NCBI GenBank assembly: GCA_964549785.1
Contig: CAZJXA010000004.1
Location: forward strand, 1-45,210
From: JBEIUO01 sp964549785
GTDB taxonomy: Bacteria > Planctomycetota > Phycisphaerae > Phycisphaerales > UBA1924
Length of the DNA: 45,210 bases
Direction of reading: 5' to 3'
In this document: positions 1 to 8,482 of the stretch, piece by piece
How the letters are laid out: each line of letters opens with the position of its first letter
Position numbering within the stretch: position 1 is the stretch's first letter
Position numbers and translations under genes: made by a program
Notes under the pieces: model-generated
What the model saw: the letters and a program-made list of their open reading frames with translations, nothing else
What the model was told of the DNA's origin: nothing
Databases searched by the model: none

Positions 1-43
1 CTTCATGCGGCCACCCCTTCAGCGCGGGGGTGGCCGCATGAAG
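1..43. repeat. Perfect 17-bp inverted repeat (hairpin) at the window edge
   Basis: Bases 1-17 are the exact reverse complement of 27-43, with a 9-base loop at 18-26. The stem is GC-rich and may extend beyond the window edge. There is no T-run after it on the plus strand, so a simple intrinsic terminator is not clear. It could be a terminator stem of a gene to the left or a dispersed palindromic element. Confidence 0.75.
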
Positions 44-121
44 AGTGTGCGCCATTTTGGAGGGAATGCCAGCGGAATGTGGAAGATGGAAGGAGGATTG
101 AAGAAGTCGGACGCCCGCGCC

Positions 122-211
122 ACCCAAGGCATCCCAGCAACCCAAGGCATTCAAGGCACTCAAGGGACTCAAGTAACCAAAGGCACTGGAGCAATCCAAG
201 GCGCTCTATGG
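122..211. repeat. Five degenerate 18-bp tandem repeats
   Basis: Five consecutive 18-base units at 122-139, 140-157, 158-175, 176-193 and 194-211 share the pattern AYCCAAGGCAYYCNAGNN. Each may itself be two 9-base halves built on CAAGGC. The block is non-coding as far as can be seen; open frames here only reflect the repeat period. It lies between the edge palindrome and the terminator of the minus-strand gene at 439. Confidence 0.7.
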
Positions 212-317
212 GCCGGGCCGTGGTTAGGCGGCGGCGACGGTTTCGGGACGTGTCGTCCGGGTGCGGTCGGCGGATGGTAAAGAAGGAGAAGGCGGGTGCC
301 GCGGGTGATGCGTAAGA

Positions 318-351
318 CACCGGGCGGAAGCCCGGTGCCACGAGCCCGGTG
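318..351. repeat. Palindromic CACCGGGC/GCCCGGTG element
   Basis: CACCGGGC at 318-325 pairs with GCCCGGTG at 330-337 across a GGAA loop, and a second GCCCGGTG follows at 344-351. On the minus strand this reads as a GCACCGGGCTTCCGCCCGGTG-like palindrome, a type I associate (from memory) with dispersed intergenic repeats in planctomycetes. No other full copy was found in this window. Confidence 0.5.
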
Positions 352-360
352 ACAAAAGAG

Positions 361-388
361 ACCCCCGGGAGGTTTCGCTCCCGGGGGT
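361..388 (-). terminator. Intrinsic terminator of the secreted repeat protein gene
   Basis: An 11-bp perfect stem (361-371 with 378-388) encloses a 6-base loop. Read on the minus strand it is followed by CTCTTTTG. It lies about 50 bases past the stop codon of the gene ending at 439, the expected place for its terminator. Confidence 0.75.
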
Positions 389-438
389 CCGGTGTTCAGG
401 GAAAACTGCGGCGGTGTGTCACGCCTCGGCCAAGGGGG

Positions 439-2475
439 TCAGCAGCCGCCGGCTTCGAAGCGGGCGAAGAAGACGTTGATGTCGTCGGAGTCGACGTCGT
501 CGTCGCCGTCCTGGTCGCCGCAGGAGTCGCCGTTCTCGAAGTTGCCGAAGAAGACGTTGATATCGTCGGAGTCGATATCTTCGTCGCCGTCCTGATCGGC
601 GCGGCAGGAAGTGATATCGGAATCGCAAGCGGGGCCGCCGGCGCTGCAGAGTTCCACGAACTGATTGCCGGCGAGGGTGTTGAAGTCGACGAGGCCGGTT
701 GTGCCGAGATTGCCCGTGCCCGGCGGGAGGCCGCCGGAAACCTGATTCGACATGAAGGTGTGGTTGCTGGAGAGCACCATCGCACTCACGCGGATGCAGG
801 TCGTGCCATCCCAATTCAGTTCAGCGAGGGATATCTTGACTTCAACGCCGGTGGTCACGAGTTCCGAACCCGCGGACGTCGTGCCGGTGACGCCCAGGAC
901 GTTGCTGTTGTTGATCGACAGGAAGATGACGTCCGCGACGCCCACGGGAGCGAGCGGGTCGATGAGCAGCGAGTCGCCGGAAAGGCCGGGCGCGAACTGG
1001 GTGAAGATCTGCGGGGAGAAGCCGTCCTGAGCATCCAGGCGGGGGCCGTTGAAGTTCGTAGGGTTGTTCGCGGGCTTGGGGCCGCCCTTGAACGCGCCGT
1101 AGTCAAGGTTGTTGTCGTTGAAGTCGCGGAGAGGTCCGTTGGCGCGGAGGACGGCGGCGTTGCCGAACACCACGGGGCCGCCGCCGCTGCGGTAGGAGAG
1201 CCAGTAGTCAGCGGTGAAACCGGCATCGAAGGTGAGGCCGGGGTTGCCGTTGCGGTTGCCCATGTTGTTGAGACCGTTGAAGTCGATATCGACGTTATCG
1301 CCACGAAGGGTGTTCTGGCCGTCGAGCGGGTTGACATCGAAGAACATGTCGAGGTTGTTAAAGTTGGACTGCGAGTTTCCGGTAAAGAGGACGTACAGGA
1401 ATCCACCCGCCGCATCGACATAGGAGTAGATGCCGTCGAGTTCCGAACCCGTGGCCGTGTCAACGTCGCCCTGCGGGGGCGGGCAGGCTGCGAGCACGCC
1501 CGTGACGTTCGAGTTGTTGACGGCGACTTCGATGCTGTTGGGGTTGTTGCCGCCCGAAAGGACGCCCGAACCCGACCCGGTGACGCCGCTCCCCAAGTAC
1601 CCCTCGCCCGATCCCGTATTCAGGTTGGCGAGGTTCGGGAAGTGCGAGATGTCGGGTGCCGTCCCGCCCGCGCCGAACGTCATGTAGTAGTCGGCGGTAA
1701 AGCCGGTATCGAACGTGAGGCCCGGCTGATCGTCGTCGCCCTGCAGACGGGCGAGAGCGTTGAAATCGATGTCCTGGAAGACGGTGCCGAAGGGCAGGTT
1801 ATTGAACCCTGGCTGATCGTCGCAATCGATGAACAGTTCGAGTTTGGTGAAGTCGGTCTTCATGTTGCCCGTGAGCATGATGAAGAGTTTGCCGTCCGCG
1901 ATGCGGGTGTGGATCGCGTTCAGTTCGCTGCCGTTGGCCGAGCTGCCGGAGGTGTCGTTATTATCGTCAAAATTGGTGCGGTTGGTCTGGAGAGCCAGCG
2001 CCGCGCCGTACGAACCGTCGATGGTGCCATCGACCGTGGGGGTCGCCCCGCTGCCGGCAGCCGCCGTCACGAACTGGTTGCCCGCGAAATCGTTGAAATC
2101 GACATCCCTGGGTTCGCCGAGGATGATGACGGTGCCCGCCGGCAGACCAGGAAGGACCTGATTGCTTACCGTGTCGTGCCCGCTGCCATTCATAAATGCC
2201 GTAACACGGATGGGGCCGGTGGTGCCGCCGAGCGAAAGCAGCGGGATCGAAATTTCGATTCCGGTGGTCGTCGCGGCCGGCGAACCGATCGCGAGGTTAT
2301 CGCAACCCGCTACCGCCACATTGTCGCCGAAGCCCGTCGGCGTGTTCTGCGCAAACTTGATGGGGCCGTAAAAGGCCAAGTCACCCGCGAGGCTACCGTC
2401 GATGACGGGCTGAGCGCTCGCAAAACCAGCAACCGCGGCAAGAAGCCCGCACGCCGAAATACATCCGATCTTCAT
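439..2475 (-). CDS. Secreted repeat protein with paired C-terminal EF-hand/dockerin-like motifs
   Basis: A 678-residue exported protein of unknown function. The chosen ATG at 2475 has GGAGATGAG just upstream and opens a signal peptide (MKIGC..., cleavage near ASA-QP); an open frame extends further upstream but without signs of coding. The body is a mosaic of duplicated modules: GSEL(N/D), NNSNV, FDxGFTADY and SNQV..GLP each occur at least twice. The last about 55 residues hold two Ca-binding-like loops, DQDGDEDIDSDDINVFF and DQDGDDDVDSDDINVFF, 27 residues apart, and the chain ends in Gly-Gly-Cys. The same tail type closes the alpha-amylase at 14442. The motif resembles dockerin type I/EF-hand loops; attachment or sorting at the cell surface is inferred. 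A long antisense frame covers the gene but has no features. Confidence 0.85.
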   Translation of the reverse strand: MKIGCISACGLLAAVAGFASAQPVIDGSLAGDLAFYGPIKFAQNTPTGFGDNVAVAGCDNLAIGSPAATTTGIEISIPLLSLGGTTGPIRVTAFMNGSGHDTVSNQVLPGLPAGTVIILGEPRDVDFNDFAGNQFVTAAAGSGATPTVDGTIDGSYGAALALQTNRTNFDDNNDTSGSSANGSELNAIHTRIADGKLFIMLTGNMKTDFTKLELFIDCDDQPGFNNLPFGTVFQDIDFNALARLQGDDDQPGLTFDTGFTADYYMTFGAGGTAPDISHFPNLANLNTGSGEGYLGSGVTGSGSGVLSGGNNPNSIEVAVNNSNVTGVLAACPPPQGDVDTATGSELDGIYSYVDAAGGFLYVLFTGNSQSNFNNLDMFFDVNPLDGQNTLRGDNVDIDFNGLNNMGNRNGNPGLTFDAGFTADYWLSYRSGGGPVVFGNAAVLRANGPLRDFNDNNLDYGAFKGGPKPANNPTNFNGPRLDAQDGFSPQIFTQFAPGLSGDSLLIDPLAPVGVADVIFLSINNSNVLGVTGTTSAGSELVTTGVEVKISLAELNWDGTTCIRVSAMVLSSNHTFMSNQVSGGLPPGTGNLGTTGLVDFNTLAGNQFVELCSAGGPACDSDITSCRADQDGDEDIDSDDINVFFGNFENGDSCGDQDGDDDVDSDDINVFFARFEAGGC

Positions 2476-2714
2476 GGTCTCATCTCCAAACCAGCGGTCC
2501 TGAAAAAGGAGGACCGGAACCCCGATCATGTACGCGAATCGGCCTTTGCGGGATCGCAATTCGCGATCACCCCAACGCCGCCCCACACAGGGATCGGCCC
2601 GCCGCGTACTGCTCTGAAACGTTCGTGGAAAAGCGTTTCTCTCGGCGCAACCACTGCACCGATTTCAAGATCAGTCTACCGGAACCTGACAATCATTCCA
2701 GAGTAAAATCCAAT

Positions 2715-2728
2715 TGAAACCGGTTTCA
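2715..2728. promoter_or_regulatory. LacI-family operator-like palindrome
   Basis: TGAAACCGGTTTCA is a perfect 14-bp palindrome and fits the catabolite-response/LacI-type consensus TGWAANCGNTNWCA at every position. A near-identical box occurs at 11559-11572 near the alpha-amylase start. No LacI-type regulator gene is in the window, so the binding protein is unknown. It could control either flanking gene. Confidence 0.55.
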
Positions 2729-2900
2729 GTTTCGTTTTCATTCCGAACTCTTATGGCCTGTGCCGGGACTGACCGGATTTGACTGCAAAAAGCGATAAAA
2801 CTTCTCGGCGGGCGGTTTCCGGTGGTTCCGGTCTGAAAACGCTCGCAACGTCCGATACCCGGGATCCAACCGGCTTCTTGACGCGTACCGCAACACACCC

Positions 2901-2929
2901 TTGACGCCCGCCGGATCTTTCGTTAGGTT
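2901..2929 (+). promoter_or_regulatory. Candidate sigma70-type promoter for the pseudopilin-like gene
   Basis: TTGACG (2901-2906) and TAGGTT (2924-2929) are separated by 17 bases and lie about 90 bases before the ATG at 3018. The -35 matches 5 of 6 bases; the -10 only 3 of 6, so this is tentative. Confidence 0.35.
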
Positions 2930-3017
2930 GGACAGCATCGCGGCACCACCCACCCCGTTCTGGGGTCTCCCCGCCGCGCCGAGTTTCGCAAAAAACCGAT
3001 TGAAGGAGTCCACTCAC

Positions 3018-4073
3018 ATGAAGACGACCGCCCCCCACACCGGATGTTTGCCCTTGCTGCGAACCTGGAAGCGTGTGACCGGCGGAATCGGGCGTGGCGA
3101 GGGGCTGCGTGCCTTCCGCCGCCCCGGTGTTGGTCGGGCTGGGCGGGGCGGCTTCACGCTTATCGAGTTGCTCGTCGTGATCGCGATCATCGCCTTGCTG
3201 ATCGGCATCCTCCTCCCCGCCTTGGGCAAGGCGCGTCGCAGCGCCCAGGCTGCCAAGAACCTGGCTAATCTCAAGAGCATGGGCTTGGCCATGACGCTCT
3301 ACGCCAACGACTGGAAGAGCTGGTACCCGGTGATGCCGCGGCCGGCGAACTTTCAAGATCTGCGTTTTATGCAGGGGCAACAGTCGTACGGCGGCGTAGC
3401 CGGGCTCTTCAGCCTTTTCCAAACCGGCGACGGGATTTCGCCGGGCTATCAAGGTGCCAGTGGCAACGAGGACACTTCTGGATACGCTCCTCCCAGCCCG
3501 GGCATGGCACCCAACCGCATCCCGCTGATGAAGTCGTACCTGGAAGCCTTTGATGTCCTGCATAATCCGAGTGACAAGGAAGACCGGTATTACGGTCGCC
3601 GCTATGACCCGGCCAATATCCCCGCGTACAACGACGCGCCGGTCAAGGTTCCCAAGCCGCCCGCCAGCAATTACGACGTTATTTCGTACAACATTTCGTA
3701 CTTGTACATCGTCGGCCTCAAGACGGACGAGCCCACGATCATCAACCCGGCTCCGTTCTGGGGAGACGAAACCAATGGCCCGGATTACGCCGAGTATGCC
3801 TGGTACGGCGGAGGCGGCGGGGGCTCGGGCAACGCGGCTCAGGCCGGCACCCTCCCTGGCGGCTACGCACGGGTGGACAACTTGGGTTCAGAAGGCGGGT
3901 CGTTCGTCTTCACCGATGGGCATGCCCAGTTCTTGCGGAGCACCGGCGGTATCCCCGCGGATCAGGCCGACAGCATCCAGAATATCTTCTTCAGCCCCAA
4001 CGCATCCCGTTTCCCGCTGAGCATCAACGCGGTTACGCCGCGCCGTTCCGAAAAGGTTCAGACCATCGACTGA
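3018..4073 (+). CDS. Pseudopilin-like secreted protein (planctomycete N-methylation / DUF1559-like)
   Basis: A 351-residue protein with a type II secretion/type IV pilin N-terminal signal: GG-FTLIELLVVIAIIALL at residues 44-61, the site where prepilin peptidase cleaves before Phe. The leader of about 45 residues is much longer than a classical prepilin leader. The C-terminal part carries FVFTDGHAQFL, like the H-X9-DG motif of planctomycete pseudopilin-like families. The ATG at 3018 is preceded by GAAGGAG; an upstream in-frame extension lacks support. The enlarged prepilin peptidase at 28479-29906 is the likely processing enzyme. These families are very numerous in planctomycetes and their individual roles are unknown. 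Confidence 0.85.
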   Translation: MKTTAPHTGCLPLLRTWKRVTGGIGRGEGLRAFRRPGVGRAGRGGFTLIELLVVIAIIALLIGILLPALGKARRSAQAAKNLANLKSMGLAMTLYANDWKSWYPVMPRPANFQDLRFMQGQQSYGGVAGLFSLFQTGDGISPGYQGASGNEDTSGYAPPSPGMAPNRIPLMKSYLEAFDVLHNPSDKEDRYYGRRYDPANIPAYNDAPVKVPKPPASNYDVISYNISYLYIVGLKTDEPTIINPAPFWGDETNGPDYAEYAWYGGGGGGSGNAAQAGTLPGGYARVDNLGSEGGSFVFTDGHAQFLRSTGGIPADQADSIQNIFFSPNASRFPLSINAVTPRRSEKVQTID

Positions 4074-4175
4074 TCCCTCCGTGCTTGGCTCCGCTTTGCT
4101 ACCCTGCGTTCCCCCGCACGCCGCGGCTGGGCCATTTTTCCCCGGCTTTTGGCGAGGGGCTTTCGGAGGCGGCTC

Positions 4176-5480
4176 GTGACGGGATCGGGACGCGACGCGG
4201 GACAACTCAATGATGGCGGCCTCCGCGCGGGCAGTCGCGGCGGGGGCCGCTCATGGTGGAAACGCCTCCTCCTCGCCCAAGAAGCCGGCCTCGTCCTTGT
4301 CATCCTCGTCATGGCGATCGTGCTCGCCATCGCCGGCGGCACCAAAAAGAAGATCGACCGCATTGCCCTCGTGGAAACGCCCTCGCAACCCACACTTGTG
4401 GCCTCCCAAGTCACGGAAAGCCCGTCGGAAATCCAAGTCATCTCCGGCGGAACCACCTCCACCTATTTCAAGGCCAGCGGCTGGGAACTCCGTCCCCGCA
4501 ACGCCGAGGGCCGGCTGCTCTACCGCGAGCGCACCGTCAATAAGTTCCTCGATATTGACAACCTCTTCCTTCAGTTAGTTTTCTGCAGTTTCATCGCCAT
4601 CATGGCCGTTGGCATCACCGCCGTCATTGCGATGGGCGGGATCGACCTTTCCATCGGCTCGATCTACGCGCTCGCCGCGCTGTTCGGTGCCATGAGCCTG
4701 AGGGCTCTCCAGGCCAACTCGCTCGGAATCCCTTACGACTCGACGACGCTCCCGTCCGACGGCGGCGCTTCGCTTTTCGCGGCTCTGCCCGTCGCCCTCC
4801 TGGTCTGCTGCGGCACCGGAGCGCTGTGCGGCCTCTTCAACGGGGCGCTCATTGTCGGCCTTCGCGTCCACCCCTTCATCATCACGCTCGGCACCATGGC
4901 CGCCTTTCGAGGCCTAGTCGCGATCCCTACCCAGGCCCAGTCGGTCGGTTCCTTCCCGGAATCGTTTACCCGAGGCTTTTTCAAGCTCCAAGCCGGGGGC
5001 GTGAACCCCGTCCCGGTCGCGATCATGCTGCTCGTGGGCGTGGTGGGAGTGTTCGTCCTCGCCCGCACCGTCCTGGGGCGCCGCGTCTATGCCATCGGCG
5101 GCAACGAGATCGCTGCCAAATACGCCGGAATCCCTGTCGGCAAGATCAAAATCATCATCTACACGATCATGGGAGCCCTCGCGGGGCTCTCCGCCTGCGT
5201 CTACCTCGGTTACTTGGGGGCTGCCGAAACCAACGCCGGCAACGGCTACGAACTCAAGGTCATCGCTGCGGCGGTGATCGGCGGTGCCTCCCTCTCGGGC
5301 GGCCGCGGCTCGGCCTTGGGTGCCATCCTGGGCGCCCTGCTCGTCCAACTTATTGACAACGGCATGCTGATCCTGAACATCGACCAGAACTACAACCAGA
5401 TCGTGATGGGCTCGGCGATCGTGCTGGCGGTGGTGCTGGACCAGATGAAGACCCGATTGATGCCGGGCGGAGGCCGGTAG
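4176..5480 (+). CDS. Sugar ABC transporter permease (RbsC/XylH type)
   Basis: A 434-residue inner-membrane permease of the BPD_transp_2 family that takes up a monosaccharide. The GTG at 4176 has GGAGG six bases upstream and is preferred to a TTG at 4149. Family signatures include GGIDLSIGS, HPFIITLGTMA, YAIGGNEIAAKYAGI and the GG(A)SLSGGRG loop near the C terminus, with eight or more hydrophobic segments. RbsC proteins are near 320 residues; the excess is mostly an insert of about 85 residues between the first and second membrane segments (about residues 55-140), rich in Thr, Ser and charged residues. It is the first gene of an importer with the binding protein and ATPase that follow. The exact sugar cannot be read from sequence. 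Confidence 0.9.
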   Translation: MTGSGRDAGQLNDGGLRAGSRGGGRSWWKRLLLAQEAGLVLVILVMAIVLAIAGGTKKKIDRIALVETPSQPTLVASQVTESPSEIQVISGGTTSTYFKASGWELRPRNAEGRLLYRERTVNKFLDIDNLFLQLVFCSFIAIMAVGITAVIAMGGIDLSIGSIYALAALFGAMSLRALQANSLGIPYDSTTLPSDGGASLFAALPVALLVCCGTGALCGLFNGALIVGLRVHPFIITLGTMAAFRGLVAIPTQAQSVGSFPESFTRGFFKLQAGGVNPVPVAIMLLVGVVGVFVLARTVLGRRVYAIGGNEIAAKYAGIPVGKIKIIIYTIMGALAGLSACVYLGYLGAAETNAGNGYELKVIAAAVIGGASLSGGRGSALGAILGALLVQLIDNGMLILNIDQNYNQIVMGSAIVLAVVLDQMKTRLMPGGGR

Positions 5481-5607
5481 CGGGCCAATGCAGTCTTCCT
5501 TGCCTTGCTCGCCTCCGTTTCCCTCGGTGTTCCTGCCTTCTCCTCGTTTGATATCATGGTGGAAGTCCAACCGGGCGAGTCGCCCGATTCCCAGGAGTTT
5601 CAAGATC

Positions 5608-6744
5608 ATGCTGAATCGTGCAATCAAGCGAGCCGGGTTAACTGGATTGGTTTTCGCCCTTGGCTTGGGCGTGGCCTGTGGCCTCACGGGCTGCGAGGAA
5701 AAGAAACCCACCACGCCCGCGGCGGCACCCGGCCCTGCGCCGGCCGCCACGCCGGCGGGAAGCCCGACTCCCACCGCCGCCACCACCACCGGCCGACAGG
5801 GCACACCTGCCGCGCCGTCCGCCGGCGCGAAGAAGTCTTACCTGATCGGCGTCATCGCCAAGAGCCAAGGCAACCCCGTGTTCCAAGCCGCCCGCACGGG
5901 CGCTGAGGATGCCGGTCGCGACCTCACGAAGGAACTAGGTGTTGATGTCAAAATCGACTGGCGCACCCCGAACAACGAAGACGCCCAGAAGCAGGCCGAG
6001 TTCGTCGAGCAGTTCGTTTCCGGCGGGGCCGATGGCATCGTCATCTCCTGCTCGGACGCCAAGGTGCTGACCGCCTCGATCAACTCCGCGGTCGAGAAGG
6101 GCGTCCAAGTCGTGACGTTCGATAGCGACGCCCCCGAGAGCAAGCGTTTCGCGTACTACGGGATCGACGACGTCGAGGCCGGCCGGGCCGTCGCCCGCGA
6201 GCTGGTGAAAGTGACCGACGGAAAGGGGATCGTTGCGATCCTGGCGGGCAACCAGAATGCCCCGAACCTGCAGGCCCGGGTGCGGGGTGTCAAGGAAGAA
6301 CTCGCCAAGCACGACGGGTACACGATCAAGGACACGTACTACCACGCCGAGACCGCCCCGGAAGCCGCGGCGAAGGTCCAGCAGGTCCAGAACGCCAACC
6401 CGGAGATCACGGCGTGGGCGATGGTCGGCGGCTGGCCCCTTTTCACGGAGAACGCGCTCGACGGTGTGGCCCCCAAGGTCAAGGTTGTGAGCGTCGATAC
6501 CCTGCCGCAGCAACTCAACTATGTCCGCAACGGTCAGGTCCAGGCCCTCGTCGGCCAGGATTGCTACGGCTGGGGGTACGAGAGCGTGAAGATCCTGATG
6601 AACAAACTTCATCACGACGAGTCTCCCGCCGAGGTTGTCTCGCACTTTGACCTGGCGATCGTGACGCAGGACAACGTCGAGGAGTACGCGGGCCTGTGGG
6701 ACAAGTGGCTGGGCAAGAAGACGCCCGAACCGGGCGTCAAATAG
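5608..6744 (+). CDS. Sugar-binding lipoprotein of the ABC importer
   Basis: A 378-residue substrate-binding protein (Peripla_BP_4/RbsB-like). The ATG at 5608 follows AGGAG and starts a lipoprotein signal peptide with lipobox LTGC (Cys29). A Pro/Ala/Thr-rich linker of about 50 residues precedes the periplasmic fold, which begins near YLIGVIAKSQGNPVFQ. Family marks include GGADGIVISCSD, VVTFDSDAPES and YYGIDD. It lies 127 bases after the permease and 72 before the ATPase, so all three probably form one transcript. The linker suggests tethering to a membrane at some distance from the permease. Confidence 0.92.
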   Translation: MLNRAIKRAGLTGLVFALGLGVACGLTGCEEKKPTTPAAAPGPAPAATPAGSPTPTAATTTGRQGTPAAPSAGAKKSYLIGVIAKSQGNPVFQAARTGAEDAGRDLTKELGVDVKIDWRTPNNEDAQKQAEFVEQFVSGGADGIVISCSDAKVLTASINSAVEKGVQVVTFDSDAPESKRFAYYGIDDVEAGRAVARELVKVTDGKGIVAILAGNQNAPNLQARVRGVKEELAKHDGYTIKDTYYHAETAPEAAAKVQQVQNANPEITAWAMVGGWPLFTENALDGVAPKVKVVSVDTLPQQLNYVRNGQVQALVGQDCYGWGYESVKILMNKLHHDESPAEVVSHFDLAIVTQDNVEEYAGLWDKWLGKKTPEPGVK

Positions 6745-6778
6745 CCAACCGCCAGGGCCATGGGCAAAGGTCAATTCA

Positions 6779-6816
6779 TGCGGACTCAAGAACTCGGGAC
6801 TTAGGACGTAGAACTC
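6779..6816. repeat. Degenerate ACTC-type repeat tract before the ATPase gene
   Basis: The stretch consists of imperfect 7-9-base units around ACTCAAG / AACTCGGG / ACTTAGG / AACTC. It is one of several short intergenic tracts of this style in the window and directly abuts the TTG start at 6817. Confidence 0.4.
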
Positions 6817-8361
6817 TTGCCCCCCTTCCTCACCGCCACCGCCATCAGCAAGCGCTTCGGCATCACCCAGGCTCTCGACAATGTCACTGTTGCCTTCGCC
6901 GCGGGTGAGGTTCACGCCCTCATGGGTGAAAACGGGGCGGGCAAGAGCACCCTCGGCAAGGTGATATCCGGGCTGCATCGGCAGGATTCCGGCACCGTCA
7001 CCATCGACGGCCGTCTGCTGATGCCCGGGTCGATCGACGATGCATTCGCCGCGGGCATCCGGATCGTCCACCAAGAGTTGGCGCAGTGCCCCAACCTCTC
7101 CGTGGCCGAGAACCTGAGCCTGCACGCGCTGCCCGCGCGCTTCGGCGTGGTCGATTCCCGCGTGATGAACCAGCGGGCGGCGGCACTGGTTCATCAACTG
7201 GACGCGGGGATTGATGTTGAAGCCCCGCTCGGGAGCCTGGCGCCGGGCCGCAGGCAGATCGTCCAGATCGCCGCGAGCCTCGATGAATCCGTGGCCAAGG
7301 ATCGGCACGGCGGCGGCCACGGCCCCCGTGTCATCGTGTTCGACGAGCCGACCAGTTCGTTGTCGGTCGCGGAGGCGGATCGGTTGCTCGATATCACGCG
7401 CGGCCTCGCGAAGCGCGGCCTCACGATCATTTATGTCAGCCACCGCATGGGCGAGATTTTTCAGGTCTGTGATCGGGTGACCGTGCTGAGAGACGGCAAG
7501 TTCATCGCGACCAACGTCATCCGCGAGATCGACGAGGCCACGCTGGTCGAACAGATGATCGGTCGCCGGCTCGAAGTGGTCGGGAGCGTCCCATTCGCGA
7601 AGGTCGCCGCGCGCCCGCCCGCGCTGGCCGTCGAGAATCTGTCCAGCGGTGCTCGCCTCAGCCGCGTCGCGCTGACGGTGCAACCGGGCGAGATCGTCGG
7701 CATCGGCGGCCTTGTCGGCTCGGGCCGCTCGGAAGTTCTCGACGCCATCTTCGGGCTTGATCCGCGCGCCACCGGCGGTGTCGCGCTGAACGGCACACCG
7801 CTCGACCGCCACGACCCCCGCGCCGCCATCCGCGCCGGGTTGGGGTACGTCCCCGAGGACCGCCGCCTTCAGGGCCTGTTTTTCCAGATGGGCGTTGACG
7901 AAAATATCACGATGCCGTTCATGCCGTCGCTCTCCACCCTCGGCTTCTTCCGCAGGTTCTTCGCCGAACGCGGGCTGGTCGGTCGCCGCATCACCGAATT
8001 CAAGGTGAAAGCCGCAGCGCACAGCAGCACCCCCGGCGAACTCTCGGGGGGCAATCAGCAGAAACTGCTCCTGGCCCGCTGGATGGGCGACAACACCAAA
8101 GTGCTCCTGCTCGATGAACCCACCCGCGGCATCGACGTGGGCACCAAGAGCGAGGTTTATCGCCTGATCCGCGCATCCGCCGCCCGCGGCACCGCGGTCC
8201 TGCTCGTCTCCAGCGAGATGCCCGAGTTGCTGGCGCTGTCGAACCGCATCCTCGTGATGTGCGACGGCCGAATCACCGGCGAACTTTCGGGCGATGAGAT
8301 GACCCAAGGCAACATCCTGAAGTTGGCAACCGTCAAGGCCGGGTCGGGCCCCGCGCGGTAA
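6817..8361 (+). CDS. Sugar ABC transporter ATP-binding protein, two ATPase domains (RbsA/MglA type)
   Basis: A 514-residue cytoplasmic ATPase that powers the importer. The first half has Walker A GENGAGKST and Walker B VIVFDEPTSSL, but its signature is weak (LAPGRRQ). There is also an insert of about 13 residues, rich in Gly and His, between signature and Walker B. The second half lacks a standard Walker A (GSGRSEVL, normal for this family) and has signature LSGGNQQ and Walker B LLLDEPTRGIDVG. The only start that keeps the N-terminal strand is TTG at 6817, because the upstream in-frame ATG at 6778 runs into a stop. The ribosome site is weak. It is the last gene of the importer unit. Confidence 0.92.
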   Translation: MPPFLTATAISKRFGITQALDNVTVAFAAGEVHALMGENGAGKSTLGKVISGLHRQDSGTVTIDGRLLMPGSIDDAFAAGIRIVHQELAQCPNLSVAENLSLHALPARFGVVDSRVMNQRAAALVHQLDAGIDVEAPLGSLAPGRRQIVQIAASLDESVAKDRHGGGHGPRVIVFDEPTSSLSVAEADRLLDITRGLAKRGLTIIYVSHRMGEIFQVCDRVTVLRDGKFIATNVIREIDEATLVEQMIGRRLEVVGSVPFAKVAARPPALAVENLSSGARLSRVALTVQPGEIVGIGGLVGSGRSEVLDAIFGLDPRATGGVALNGTPLDRHDPRAAIRAGLGYVPEDRRLQGLFFQMGVDENITMPFMPSLSTLGFFRRFFAERGLVGRRITEFKVKAAAHSSTPGELSGGNQQKLLLARWMGDNTKVLLLDEPTRGIDVGTKSEVYRLIRASAARGTAVLLVSSEMPELLALSNRILVMCDGRITGELSGDEMTQGNILKLATVKAGSGPAR

Positions 8362-8441
8362 CCCGTGCCAGTGCGCCGGTCCACCGTCGGCTCAATCACC
8401 TCGCGCGAAATTGGTACCTGCTCGGCACCGCCGTCCGGCGT

Positions 8442-8474
8442 GTTCTTCGTGCCCTCTGTGAACTCTGTGGTGAC
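8442..8474. repeat. CTCTGTGAA/CTCTGTGGT intergenic repeat phrase
   Basis: Two 9-base near-copies (CTCTGTGAA, CTCTGTGGT) sit in a TTCTTCGTGCC context between two convergent genes. Phrases of this kind recur in intergenic DNA of several phyla, as far as I remember. Here it may be the remains of such a dispersed element. Confidence 0.4.
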
Positions 8475-8482
8475 GCCGTTCC

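Larger units (their letters stand above)
1..438. other. Gene-free stretch with repeats and hairpins
   Basis: No credible coding region is visible. The stretch holds the edge palindrome, the 18-bp tandem repeats, a GC-rich palindromic element and the terminator described separately. Confidence 0.6.
2476..3017. other. Divergent intergenic region, 542 bases
   Basis: Lies between the secreted repeat protein (minus) and the pseudopilin-like gene (plus). It holds a 14-bp LacI-type palindrome at 2715-2728 and a promoter-like pair at 2901-2929. No RNA gene or further coding region could be recognised; short frames on both strands show no family signature. Confidence 0.6.

Noticed and set aside
349..2706. 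785-residue open frame on the plus strand
   Set aside because: It covers the secreted repeat protein on the opposite strand, has no family signature or start site, and high GC makes such shadow frames common.
5935..8307. 790-residue open frame on the minus strand
   Set aside because: It is antisense to the clear binding-protein and ATPase genes; its composition is only their reverse complement.
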